Positions 1-7,160 are shown, counted from the stretch's first letter. The stretch is 11,401 bases of DNA from Promethearchaeota archaeon (GCA_004524425.1 SDNN01000080.1:1-11401); one strand, 5' to 3'. Notes: generated by a model not told the origin, from the letters alone. Numbers and translations are program-made.

Positions 1-221
1 ACAAGTTTGTTATTTTCTATAGCAACATAATTTAAATAAATGTCTGGATATTTGATCATTTCTAAATAAATATCCTTTATTATTCTGGCATCGAAGTCTT
101 GTTTCACTTGTAGGTTGTTGTTTAATTCATCTAAAAGAGTGCTTAATGAAATTAAATCCTCCTCCTTCAATTTTCTTATTACAGTCATGGATGCTTTTTT
201 ATTCATTGCTACATTAACCAT
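1..221 (-). CDS. GNAT-like N-acetyltransferase, N-terminal part (cut by window edge)
   Basis: An open frame on the minus strand starts at an ATG at 219-221 and stays open to base 1, giving about 73 residues with no stop. The translation holds a segment VIRKLKEEDL followed by a leucine-rich helix and then YVAIENNKLV near the edge. This is the usual layout of the first strand, first helices and second strand of the GNAT fold, so an acetyl-CoA-dependent acetyltransferase is likely. The acetyl-CoA-binding loop would lie outside the window, so substrate and activity cannot be judged. The start is uncertain. In-frame ATGs also occur at 206 and 188, and the one at 188 (MTVIRKL) sits just before the first strand, where GNAT proteins often begin. 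A TATA-like stretch near 233-240 would also suit a downstream start. No neighbour suggests a substrate. Confidence 0.6.
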   Translation of the reverse strand, partial: MVNVAMNKKASMTVIRKLKEEDLISLSTLLDELNNNLQVKQDFDARIIKDIYLEMIKYPDIYLNYVAIENNKL

Positions 222-368
222 GAATTTTACGAATATATTTACTCCTAATGATAGAAATTTTTGAGCTTATTATTAATTTATTATCACATTCTTATCTGAT
301 TAGGATCGAATGGTTTTAATTTAACCACTTTTTAAAAAATAATATAAATTATTAATTAAACAAAAAAT

Positions 369-397
369 CTATAAAATTAATACTAAATGTATAAAAA
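369..397 (+). promoter_or_regulatory. Candidate TATA elements for the small membrane protein gene
   Basis: Two TATA-like boxes lie upstream of the GTG at 421: CTATAAAAT at 369-377 and GTATAAAAA at 389-397. With the usual archaeal spacing of about 25-27 bases to the transcription start, the first would give a leader of roughly 20 bases and the second an almost leaderless transcript. The surroundings are very AT-rich, so this is only suggestive. Confidence 0.35.
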
Positions 398-420
398 AAT
401 AAAAAATTCGTTCTCAAAAG

Positions 421-771
421 GTGATTAAGATAGCGAAAGATAAAGTAATTGGCCTTATCATCATGCTGGTCGGAGTATTGATTGCGATCATCTATACTTT
501 AGGATCTATTGTTGATCTTTATATGGAATACATGATGAATCAAACAAATGGCTTTGAGATTCCACAGATAACTCAATTATTCGGCGGTATTGACATCTTT
601 TCATGGCGATTATTTGTAGTTGCCCCATTATGGCTATTAATAATATTAATTTCCATTATTGCCATATGGATAGGATATAGCATGTTAACCACACCAGCCC
701 CCGTTCCCCTTGAAGAATTGGAAGAGGAACTTGCTGCTGAAGAAGCTGCCGAAGCTGAGAGTGAGGATTAA
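421..771 (+). CDS. Small two-helix membrane protein with acidic C-terminal tail, function unknown
   Basis: This 116-residue protein is not one I recognise. It has a short basic N-terminus (MIKIAKDK), a hydrophobic helix at about residues 9-31, a loop of about 30 residues containing an N-x-T sequon (NQT), and a second helix at about 63-88. It ends in a proline-containing stretch and a strongly acidic tail of about 20 residues, mostly Glu and Ala. By the positive-inside rule both ends probably face the cytoplasm and the loop faces outside. The start is GTG at 421: an in-frame stop lies at 400-402, no other start codon lies between, and the next in-frame ATG falls inside helix 1. The gene stands alone, followed by a T-rich terminator and then a convergent gene. 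The acidic tail could bind a basic partner, but nothing in the sequence names one. Confidence 0.75.
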   Translation: MIKIAKDKVIGLIIMLVGVLIAIIYTLGSIVDLYMEYMMNQTNGFEIPQITQLFGGIDIFSWRLFVVAPLWLLIILISIIAIWIGYSMLTTPAPVPLEELEEELAAEEAAEAESED

Positions 772-792
772 ACATTTTTTAAATCATTATCA

Positions 793-808
793 TTTTTTTT
801 CTTATTTT
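793..808 (+). terminator. T-rich terminator after the small membrane protein gene
   Basis: A run of eight T at 793-800 is followed by CTTATTTT, about 22 bases after the TAA at 769-771. An earlier run of six T lies at 775-780. Archaeal RNA polymerase stops at such U tracts without needing a hairpin. The next gene converges from the other strand and ends at 834. Confidence 0.5.
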
Positions 809-833
809 AAAATTAATTTCTAGCTCCTGCTTT

Positions 834-1574
834 TTAGATGTGCAATTTAAAAACCTTTGATTTAAGATTTGATAACCTAATCTGAATCAATGAATTATTT
901 GGAATTTCCAGCATTCCAGATTTCAAAGGAGTGGTTGCTGCTAATATTACATTATTATCTTTTGAGATGAAAATAGTTCGATGCCGCCCATTAAAGCGAG
1001 AATTTTGGCGCAGTATTATATTGCACTCTTTGGAGTTGAAGAGAAAGGCGTTGGCTCCGATTCCCAAATCTAAAGTTTTAAAAACTGATTCTAGCGCTAG
1101 TCGTAAGTCAGATGTTTTTTTTAGCTCATCCATTAGATAACACAAGTATTTTCTGGTATCCATTCCAGTTTCATTTTTGATTTGTTCTAATTTTGGATCA
1201 TTTAATTCAGGCATGGAATCACCGAGGATTGTTCCATTATGAGTCATCAAATAGTTTTCACCTATGTCTATTGGATGGATGTCATTAGGATTCTTTTTCC
1301 ATGGATAAGCTTTTCTTGCATGAACCAACAAGAATCGAGTTTTGATCTTCGTTAAACTTTTCCAATCCGCACGATAAATTGGCGTCAAATCTCTTTTAAT
1401 GACTAAATTATCACTATTTTCTGGAAAATAGGCAAGACCCCATCCTAAATGATGATGTCCAAGTAAATCATATTTTCGAAAATATCTCCAATGGCAGGAC
1501 CTAATGAAATTTTTTAGCACCTTAAAATCCAAGTAAGTGGGCTCCATTGAACATTGAAAAAACATGCGGCACAT
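834..1574 (-). CDS. Class II glutamine amidotransferase domain protein (YafJ-like)
   Basis: The 246-residue protein begins Met-Cys-Arg, so removal of Met would expose Cys2, the N-terminal nucleophile that defines class II (Ntn-type) glutamine amidotransferases. Other family marks follow in order: HHLGWGLAYF at about 41-50, VHARKA at 84-89 (the usual H-x-R-x-A strand), and MTHNGTI at 110-116 (the glutamine-site HNG). A DTR at 139-141 fits the place of the usual D-[ST]-E. The family takes ammonia from glutamine, but this protein is only the glutaminase-type domain with no synthetase attached. It therefore belongs with the stand-alone YafJ-like group, whose acceptor is generally unknown. The start is fixed by the required Met-Cys. 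It lies 72 bases downstream of the alpha/beta hydrolase on the same strand and could share its transcript, though the gap allows its own promoter. Confidence 0.85.
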   Translation of the reverse strand: MCRMFFQCSMEPTYLDFKVLKNFIRSCHWRYFRKYDLLGHHHLGWGLAYFPENSDNLVIKRDLTPIYRADWKSLTKIKTRFLLVHARKAYPWKKNPNDIHPIDIGENYLMTHNGTILGDSMPELNDPKLEQIKNETGMDTRKYLCYLMDELKKTSDLRLALESVFKTLDLGIGANAFLFNSKECNIILRQNSRFNGRHRTIFISKDNNVILAATTPLKSGMLEIPNNSLIQIRLSNLKSKVFKLHI

Positions 1575-1646
1575 GATACAAAATAAAATTAAGCATTTTC
1601 TAAAAAGTAAATTAAATGAGAAAAAATTGAAATTTCAAATTTATTA

Positions 1647-2573
1647 TTATTCAAGATGAGAATCTAGCCAAGAGATGACATCTTGAAATACTTCTTCCCT
1701 GTTAATTTCATTGAAAATTTCATGCCGTGCATCTTCATAAATCTTATAAGTTAAGTCTTTAATCCCATAATTCTGATAGCGTTCGATTAATTTCATGAGG
1801 TTCTTAGTCATATCGTTTGAAGGATCTTGCGAACCAGAGATTAGATAAATGGATAGATCAGCGGGAATCTTCCGTTCGTTTTCTTCTTTAAAAATCTTCA
1901 ATAACCCATAAAGCAGCTCCCCATAAAGATTAGTGGTGCCTACATAACCACAGTAAGGATCGTCAATATATTTATTAACCTCATCTTGATCCCGGCTAAG
2001 CCATTGAAATTGGGTTTCTGCTGGCTCAAATGGTTTATTGAAAGGTCCAAATACAATATTATGAAGTTTATCGTTGATTTTTCTGGGACCGAATTTCTTT
2101 AGTTCTTTCTTTACGAGCATTTCCCCTACTTTAAGTAGATTTTCATCCACATAACCATTAGTTCCACTTAGAATTACTCCTTTTAACTCATTAGGCCAAT
2201 TTTGAATGTAATCCTGAGCCATGAAAGAGCCCCAACTATGTCCAAGGAGAAAAAAAGGGATGTCAGGGTTCTCCTTTTTGATAATTTCGGTTAACATTTT
2301 CATGTCATTTAGAACAGCGTCCCAACCGTTCTCTCCAAGATAGCCTTTATTCTCTTCGCCGCCTGTTTTTCCATGTCCTCTCTGATCATTCGCATAACAT
2401 ATATATCCTTCTGAAGTTAAAACTTCTGCAAGTCTTTCATATCTAGCGGCATGCTCAATTAAACCATGAGCAATTTGTATAGCGGCTTTAGGTGGATCTG
2501 AATCTGGAGCCCATTTATACACGAAAATTTCTATTCCATCTTGGTCTTTAAACGTGAATATTGAACTTTTCAT
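1647..2573 (-). CDS. Alpha/beta hydrolase, monoacylglycerol lipase / lysophospholipase-like
   Basis: This 308-residue protein is a full-length serine hydrolase of the Hydrolase_4 (monoglyceride lipase-like) type. It shows the oxyanion-hole motif AHGLIEHAARY at about 35-45, the DQRGHGKT loop at 63-70, and the nucleophile elbow GHSWGS at 111-116 with Ser113. The expected acid is Asp250 (GSQDP) and the expected base is His284 (ARHE). The region at about 150-215 forms the cap that shapes the substrate pocket. There is no signal peptide or membrane segment, so it is cytoplasmic. Relatives cleave monoacylglycerols, lysophospholipids or small esters. In a cell with ether lipids the natural substrate is unclear and could be imported fatty esters or bacterial lipids. 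The amidotransferase follows on the same strand, but no functional link is evident. Confidence 0.85.
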   Translation of the reverse strand: MKSSIFTFKDQDGIEIFVYKWAPDSDPPKAAIQIAHGLIEHAARYERLAEVLTSEGYICYANDQRGHGKTGGEENKGYLGENGWDAVLNDMKMLTEIIKKENPDIPFFLLGHSWGSFMAQDYIQNWPNELKGVILSGTNGYVDENLLKVGEMLVKKELKKFGPRKINDKLHNIVFGPFNKPFEPAETQFQWLSRDQDEVNKYIDDPYCGYVGTTNLYGELLYGLLKIFKEENERKIPADLSIYLISGSQDPSNDMTKNLMKLIERYQNYGIKDLTYKIYEDARHEIFNEINREEVFQDVISWLDSHLE

Positions 2574-2871
2574 GGAATATATTTATTAAAATAAATTATT
2601 AAAAATTTCCTTATTGAGATAAAAAACTTCTAGTTTTAAGAGTGAGTGTAGACATGAAATTTAAAAAAAATAATAAAAATTGATTTAATGGGGATATTTC
2701 TACTTCTTAAATTTTGGTGTTATGAAAAAGCCCTATTTTTTCATGAAATATTGTTCTGAGTTAAAAACCAACTTTATATTTTTTATATAATTTCAAATAT
2801 TTAGAAGTATTATACTTTTTAAAATTAAGATTATAAATAAACACAAAACACAAAAAGAGAGTAAAAATATC
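2574..2871. promoter_or_regulatory. Divergent intergenic region between hydrolase and ferredoxin
   Basis: This is the largest gene-free stretch (298 bases) and lies between two divergent genes. It carries the ferredoxin promoter near its right end and must hold the hydrolase promoter near its left end. Near the middle is an inverted repeat, ATGAAAAA (2722-2729) and TTTTTCAT (2737-2744) with a 7-base loop, overlapping a 10-base palindrome TTTCATGAAA at 2739-2748. I see no open frame or RNA gene. The palindrome could be an operator, but in such AT-rich DNA it may be chance. Confidence 0.4.
2831..2840 (+). promoter_or_regulatory. TATA box of the ferredoxin gene
   Basis: TTATAAATAA is a good archaeal TATA match, 32-41 bases before the ATG at 2872. 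Initiation about 25 bases downstream would give a short leader of roughly 10-15 bases. A purine stretch AAAAAGAGAG at about 2852-2861 may act as a weak ribosome-binding site. Confidence 0.55.
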
Positions 2872-3069
2872 ATGTCATTTGGAATCGAAATCGATATGGA
2901 TGCTTGTACGGGCTGTGGCACTTGCTATGAAGTATGTCCAAGTGAATGCTTCGATGAGCCTGAGGGTGGCAAGGTCAAGATTAATGAGGATAATCGACCA
3001 GACTGTGTAGGATGCAGAGCTTGCGAGACTCAATGTCCCGAGGAAGCTATTGTCATTACCGAAGAGTAA
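2872..3069 (+). CDS. 2[4Fe-4S] bacterial-type ferredoxin
   Basis: A 65-residue electron carrier with two cysteine clusters typical of 8Fe ferredoxins: C12-x2-C15-x2-C18-x3-C22-P and C45-x2-C48-x2-C51-x3-C55-P. In this fold the last Cys of each group ligates the cluster formed by the first three of the other group. Both motifs are complete, so two [4Fe-4S] clusters are expected. The protein is very acidic (many Asp and Glu), normal for a soluble low-potential carrier. It would shuttle electrons between 2-oxoacid or aldehyde ferredoxin oxidoreductases, hydrogenases or similar enzymes, none of which lie in this window. One extra cysteine, C26, lies outside the two motifs, and the loop between clusters (about residues 27-42) is somewhat long. 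It is flanked by a TATA-like promoter and a strong T-rich terminator, so it looks like a single-gene unit, possibly highly expressed. Confidence 0.93.
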   Translation: MSFGIEIDMDACTGCGTCYEVCPSECFDEPEGGKVKINEDNRPDCVGCRACETQCPEEAIVITEE

Positions 3070-3111
3070 TCTAAAACGTTAATTCAGCTTGAATATTAAA
3101 CTAAATTTTCG

Positions 3112-3140
3112 AATTTCTCTTTTTTTCTTTTTTTTTTCTC
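3112..3140 (+). terminator. T-rich terminator after the ferredoxin gene
   Basis: A long pyrimidine stretch, nearly all T with a few C, occupies about 3113-3140 and includes uninterrupted T runs of 7 and 10. It begins about 45 bases after the ferredoxin stop. It is the clearest terminator in the window and separates the gene from the convergent M20 peptidase ending at 3191. Confidence 0.65.
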
Positions 3141-3190
3141 TACAACTAGTATTTTTCAGGACAAGACTTAAAAAATAAGAAATAAGAAAA

Positions 3191-4480
3191 TTACATATCT
3201 GCGCAGAGAAACGTAATGATCTCTTTAATAAAAATTTTCACGTCATCGAAGGTAATAGACTCGTTTACTCCGTGTGCATTTGATCGGAGAGTACCTAAGC
3301 CTGTTATGATTATATCTTCACTATTAAGAATTTGATTTATAAAACCCATATCAGAGGCGAAGGGCATTCCGATGGTTCTTATCTCTTCCTCTTCAACATT
3401 TTGAACCAAGGAAATGACTTTTTTAAACCTAATCAAGTTGGGTGAGGTAAGATCTGACTTTACTGGGGTATAAGAGTATTCAAACGTAGTCTTGACATCT
3501 AAAGCCTTGCTTCGGGCTTTACCTCTCTCGACTGCTTCTTCTATTTCTCTCCTTATATCATCATTATTTTCATCAGGAATTACACGCCTGTCAATAACTA
3601 AGGTACAAAGATCAGGTACTATATTAGATTTAGTTCCTGCTTGAATTATATCAAGATTAAACATGGGGCTTAAATTGCGCTGCTCCCCAGTATCAAATCT
3701 TGGAAACCCTGGAACATCCTTACTTTGGCGTTTTTCCACGATTTTCTTAAGTTTAATTAATTCTTCAAGGATGGGCACCATTTCTTCTATGGCATTGACT
3801 CCCATAAAATTAACTCCCGCATGACAGCTTTTTCCAATTGATTCAATGGTGACAGTCATGTTGCCTGCTAATCCTGGAGGCATATTAGGTTCAATTCCCA
3901 TATCCATGCAAAATGCAGTTCCTTTCACGTAGCCTTCTTCAGCTAAATAACGAATCCCGGGATAAATACCGATCTCCTCATCCGTGCAGTTCAACACTCT
4001 AACGTTGTACTTGGGCGAAAGGTCAAGTTTTTCAATGATCTGGAGAGCCACGATCAAGCATGCCATTGCTCCTTTCATATCCGCAACACCACGTCCGAAA
4101 ATCTTTCCTCTTCTATTCATGGTCGCTTCAAAAGGAGGATAACGCCACTTTTGGCTGCCTTCTTCAGTAGCAGGTACTACATCCATGTGTCCATAAAACG
4201 AAACATACCTTTTTTTACCAAAATCTTTTGTGGCCACGAGATTAATGCGAGGACCTTCAAGTGGATAGGGGATTTGTTTTACTAATTCTTCCGGTACTAA
4301 GACTTCTTCTAATGAGTAGTCTAAATCTTTGAAATAAGGGGAGATCACATCAACATATTCCCTATAAGTGTTTGCCGGAGGAATCGAAGTGTCAACTGCG
4401 ATCATTTTTTTTAAGATACTCATAAATTTTTGAGGATCTAAATTATCAACTTCCTCAAAAATCATATCTAAATCAACCAT
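3191..4480 (-). CDS. M20 family metallopeptidase (ArgE/DapE-like), paralog 1
   Basis: A 429-residue zinc-dependent hydrolase of the M20 family, which cleaves acyl or peptide bonds next to a free carboxylate (DapE, ArgE, carboxypeptidase G2 type). All expected metal and catalytic residues are visible: GHMD (H98, catalytic D100), bridging D134 in VADMKG, the general base/ligand pair E168-E169 in CTDEEIG, D193 in CMDMGIEP, and H403 in SNAHGVNE. H220 in GKSCHAG belongs to the small lid/dimer domain (about 205-325), and SNIVP plus RRVIPDEN are also family-like. There is no signal peptide, so it is cytoplasmic. The start ATG has an AAAGGT 8 bases upstream on the minus strand (4489-4494). It lies 113 bases downstream of its paralog and may share a transcript with it. 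The precise substrate is unknown; relatives in archaea are often annotated as succinyl-diaminopimelate desuccinylase or acetylornithine deacetylase without proof. Confidence 0.9.
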   Translation of the reverse strand: MVDLDMIFEEVDNLDPQKFMSILKKMIAVDTSIPPANTYREYVDVISPYFKDLDYSLEEVLVPEELVKQIPYPLEGPRINLVATKDFGKKRYVSFYGHMDVVPATEEGSQKWRYPPFEATMNRRGKIFGRGVADMKGAMACLIVALQIIEKLDLSPKYNVRVLNCTDEEIGIYPGIRYLAEEGYVKGTAFCMDMGIEPNMPPGLAGNMTVTIESIGKSCHAGVNFMGVNAIEEMVPILEELIKLKKIVEKRQSKDVPGFPRFDTGEQRNLSPMFNLDIIQAGTKSNIVPDLCTLVIDRRVIPDENNDDIRREIEEAVERGKARSKALDVKTTFEYSYTPVKSDLTSPNLIRFKKVISLVQNVEEEEIRTIGMPFASDMGFINQILNSEDIIITGLGTLRSNAHGVNESITFDDVKIFIKEIITFLCADM

Positions 4481-4488
4481 ATTTTTAA

Positions 4489-4494
4489 ACCTTT
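4489..4494 (-). promoter_or_regulatory. Shine-Dalgarno site of M20 paralog 1
   Basis: On the minus strand this reads AAAGGT, 8 bases before the ATG at 4480. It supports the chosen start and is one of the few clear ribosome-binding sites in the window. Confidence 0.5.
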
Positions 4495-4593
4495 AAAATA
4501 GTCTAATAAGAGATAAAAGTTAGAATATGATAAAATCTATACGAAAAAATAAAGGAATTTGAAAAAAGATTTAGTAAAATTATTTAGGATTTT

Positions 4594-5883
4594 TTAAATA
4601 TCTGCACAGAGAAATACGATTAATTCCTTGATATACGTCTTCATATCTTTCAATTTAACATTCTCATTTACTCCGTGAGCGTTGGATCCTAGGGTAGCTA
4701 TTCCGTGTATGATAATATCATCAATATTTAAAATTTCAGACACAAAACTCATATCTACTGATCCTGCCATTCCTAACGTTTTAATTTGATCTTCTGGTAC
4801 CTTTTGAACTAATGCCATGACTTTTTTAATTCGCTTAATAGGGGGAGTATTTGGATTGATTTGGAGTGCGGGATACATGTAATTGAAAGTAGTTTTAACA
4901 TCTAGTGCTTTACTTTTCTCTTTTCCCCTATCAACTGCTTCTAAAATCTCTTTTTTGACGTCTTCGTAATTTTCGTCAGGAATGATTCGCCGATTTACGG
5001 TTAAGACACATGAAGCTGGTACAATATTAGATTTCTCACCAGATCTAATGATATCTAAGTTAAACATCGGACTCATGTATGCTGAATCTTCTAAACCAGG
5101 TCTTGGAAGTCCTAGAATGTCTTTACTCTGACGAGCTTCTACCTCTTTTTTCAAATTTATTAATTCGTTCATAATCGGAATCATTTCCTCTAATGCATTT
5201 ACTCCAAGAAAATTCATTCCAGAATGACAACTTTTTCCAATCGTTTCTATTATTACATCCAAAGATCCTGCGGCTCCCGTTGGTATAATTGGGTTTATCG
5301 CTAGTTCCATGCAAAAGATAATATCTTTGAGATAACCTTTTTCTGCGAGGTATCGTACTCCTGGATAATGTCCTACTTCTTCGTCTGTACAATTAACAAT
5401 TCTAATGTTAAATTTTGGAGATAGATCTAATTTCTCTACTATCCTAAGAGCAAGAATTAAGCACACCATTGCACCTTTCATATCAGATGTCCCTCGACCA
5501 TAAATCTTGCCGCTCTTAATCATGGTAGCTTTAAAAGGAGGGAATCGCCATTTATCTTGTTCATCTATGGGCGCGGGAACCACGTCAATGTGTCCATAAA
5601 ATGTTACATATTTATCTTGACCAAAATCTTTAGTAGCCACGAGGTTTACACGTGGTCCCTCCAACGGGAGGGGGATTTGTTCAACAAGTTCTTCTGGAAC
5701 AATCACTTCCTCTAATGAATATCCTAATTCCTTAAAAAAGGGAGATATAGTATTAATGTATTGCCGATAATTTTTACCGGGTGGAACAGAGGTATCAATA
5801 CAGATAAGAGCTTTCATTAAATCCATTACTTCTTCAGGATCCAGATTATCAACCGCATTGAAAATTTTTTCTAAATTTAACAT
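4594..5883 (-). CDS. M20 family metallopeptidase (ArgE/DapE-like), paralog 2
   Basis: Also 429 residues, this protein aligns with the neighbouring M20 protein without gaps at about 60% identity by my count, so the pair is a tandem duplication. The catalytic set is intact: H98 and D100 (GHID), D134 (TSDMKG), E168-E169 (CTDEEVG), H220 in the lid domain and H403 (SNAHGVNE). The fifth metal-ligand position is Glu193 (CMELAINP), where the twin has Asp193. Differences also cluster at about 194-204, 266-270, 340-350 and 373-379, and at D297 to N297 and R399 to G399, several of which should be near the active site. The two enzymes probably divide related substrates rather than duplicate each other. 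A TATA-like box lies just upstream. The gene is first of the pair in transcription order, and the ferredoxin and ring-finger genes flanking the pair give no substrate clue. Confidence 0.9.
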   Translation of the reverse strand: MLNLEKIFNAVDNLDPEEVMDLMKALICIDTSVPPGKNYRQYINTISPFFKELGYSLEEVIVPEELVEQIPLPLEGPRVNLVATKDFGQDKYVTFYGHIDVVPAPIDEQDKWRFPPFKATMIKSGKIYGRGTSDMKGAMVCLILALRIVEKLDLSPKFNIRIVNCTDEEVGHYPGVRYLAEKGYLKDIIFCMELAINPIIPTGAAGSLDVIIETIGKSCHSGMNFLGVNALEEMIPIMNELINLKKEVEARQSKDILGLPRPGLEDSAYMSPMFNLDIIRSGEKSNIVPASCVLTVNRRIIPDENYEDVKKEILEAVDRGKEKSKALDVKTTFNYMYPALQINPNTPPIKRIKKVMALVQKVPEDQIKTLGMAGSVDMSFVSEILNIDDIIIHGIATLGSNAHGVNENVKLKDMKTYIKELIVFLCADI

Positions 5884-5915
5884 CTTAAAAAACTCTATTT
5901 AACTAAGGCTGATTT

Positions 5916-5925
5916 ACTATATATC
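5916..5925 (-). promoter_or_regulatory. Candidate TATA box for the tandem M20 pair
   Basis: An ATATATAGT-like stretch on the minus strand lies about 35-40 bases before the ATG of M20 paralog 2 at 5883. This spacing would give a leader of about 10 bases. It lies in the 99-base gap after the ring-finger gene and could drive both M20 genes. Confidence 0.4.
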
Positions 5926-5982
5926 TAATTAATAATAAGACAAAATTCTTCATGATTAAAAAGAAGTTCCAACGCAATAAAA

Positions 5983-7101
5983 CTACCATAATAAAATTCT
6001 ATTGCAATTCTTACATGTACCTTCATTTATCTGAACATTGAGGCATTTATCATGATAAGGGGCACCACATTCCTTACAAAGATAAAGTTTTCCCTTAAAA
6101 TCTATAAAATCATGACCGCAGTAAGCACATTGACTGGAAAAAGAAAAATTAGTATCATTAGCTTCAACAATTTGAGAAGTAGCCGTCAGATTTACCCCTC
6201 CTTGCGATGTGGCTGGAGTTAAATACTCATTTTCTGGTGCTACGTTCAACCAGGGATCATCTAATCGTTCTTGAGAATGGTGCGCTTGGGATTCCAAGGC
6301 TGAAGAATCAACATAATGGGGAGGCTGAGGTTTTGAAATATTTAATTTTTGAGATATTTTTTCATCGATGATATTTGATAGAATCAAGGCCGAAGCATAC
6401 TTACCCTTCATTTCTCCTTTTTGGAGATGAGTATGAGAAATCATGTGAATGACTCTACCTCCATTTTTTCCATAATTGAAAAAACATAGAATAGGAGAAT
6501 CTCCCCACTTTTGTCCTAATTCACGAGAGGAAATCAATACTGATACTCTTTTCGGGTCTAAATTTTGAATTGGAAAAGATCTTCGTTCAAGCCACCATCT
6601 AAATTCATCTTTTTTTATATTTTGAGCTTTTGACCATTTTTCTTGACGGATTTCACGCAAAACACCATCTAAGAAAGGGTGATTGGGTTCTAATATTTGA
6701 CATGCGACCACTGCATCATCAGTTCTTTCTCTATTCCACCTGATATATCCAGGAAACATGGTTTCTATAACAAATTTAATGCACCAATCTGTTGTTAGGA
6801 CCCACCCTCCTTGTATCACATATTGTTTTAACCTGAGTAAAGCAGCAGGTAAAATTTGATCACCAGGACAACCAACAATTACTAAATCGTATTTATTTAG
6901 GTCGTGTTTTAGGACATCTGAAGGATCAATGATTTTCTTTTTGGCCGCATATAAGTTCTTTATGATCTTTTTTGGTTTTTCAAACCTCCCGTTTATGCAC
7001 AATACCTTGCCATGTTCTTCAACCGCTTTTACGACATTTCCTTTATTCAGAGCCTGCATTTTCCTTTTCTTAACTTCTGAATAAAGATCCTTCCAGCTCA
7101 T
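5983..7101 (-). CDS. Glutamine-amidotransferase/ThuA-like protein with C-terminal RING-like zinc finger
   Basis: A 372-residue protein in three parts. Residues about 30-250 look like an alpha/beta domain of the class I glutamine amidotransferase-like/ThuA group. They include the strand KVLCINGRF, then DLVIVGCPG (72-80), then a helix and GGWVLTTDW (98-106), then EPNHPFLDG (138-146), and GGRVIHMISHTH (214-225). No clear catalytic Cys-His-Glu triad stands out, so it may bind rather than catalyse. Residues about 255-320 are a polar, Ser/Gln/Pro-rich, probably disordered linker. Residues 325-366 form a zinc module of pattern C-x2-C-x13-C-x2-C-x4-H-x2-C-x9-C-x2-C (C325, C328, C342, C345, H350, C353, C363, C366), with ECGAPYH at its core. 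This matches prokaryotic RING-finger families better than PHD fingers, whose last gap is longer. There is no signal peptide or membrane helix. It is divergent from the PepD-like gene. Function unknown; protein-protein contact through the finger is likely. Confidence 0.75.
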   Translation of the reverse strand: MSWKDLYSEVKKRKMQALNKGNVVKAVEEHGKVLCINGRFEKPKKIIKNLYAAKKKIIDPSDVLKHDLNKYDLVIVGCPGDQILPAALLRLKQYVIQGGWVLTTDWCIKFVIETMFPGYIRWNRERTDDAVVACQILEPNHPFLDGVLREIRQEKWSKAQNIKKDEFRWWLERRSFPIQNLDPKRVSVLISSRELGQKWGDSPILCFFNYGKNGGRVIHMISHTHLQKGEMKGKYASALILSNIIDEKISQKLNISKPQPPHYVDSSALESQAHHSQERLDDPWLNVAPENEYLTPATSQGGVNLTATSQIVEANDTNFSFSSQCAYCGHDFIDFKGKLYLCKECGAPYHDKCLNVQINEGTCKNCNRILLW

Positions 7102-7139
7102 TTACTTAATTCACAATTAAAGTTTTAAGGGAATAAAAT

Positions 7140-7160
7140 ATATTTTATAAATATTATAAG
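7140..7160. promoter_or_regulatory. Divergent AT-rich promoter region (ring-finger gene / pepD-like gene)
   Basis: The 97-base gap between the divergent genes holds a nearly palindromic AT block that can be read as a TATA box on both strands: TTTATAAATA on the plus strand at 7144-7153 and TTATAAAATA on the minus strand. The plus reading lies 46-55 bases before the GTG at 7199, leaving a leader of about 25 bases. A purine stretch GGATGGG at 7184-7190, 8 bases before the GTG, is the likely ribosome-binding site and supports that start. Confidence 0.45.

Noticed and set aside
931..1140. A 69-residue plus-strand open frame
   Set aside because: It is antisense to the class II amidotransferase gene and has no promoter, ribosome-binding site or recognisable domain.
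1627..1638. The 12-base palindrome TTGAAATTTCAA between the hydrolase and amidotransferase genes
   Set aside because: It consists almost only of A/T in AT-rich DNA, sits next to the hydrolase stop, and is too short to support as an operator or terminator.
5123..5392. An 89-residue minus-strand open frame, Arg/Ser-rich
   Set aside because: It lies wholly inside the M20 paralog 2 gene in another frame, has skewed composition and no recognisable domain, whereas the overlapping frame encodes conserved M20 motifs.
5983..7101. PHD finger as the identity of the C-terminal zinc module
   Set aside because: The ligand order C4-H-C3 would allow it, but the gap of 9 between the sixth and seventh ligands is shorter than usual for PHD fingers, and no conserved tryptophan precedes the last pair.
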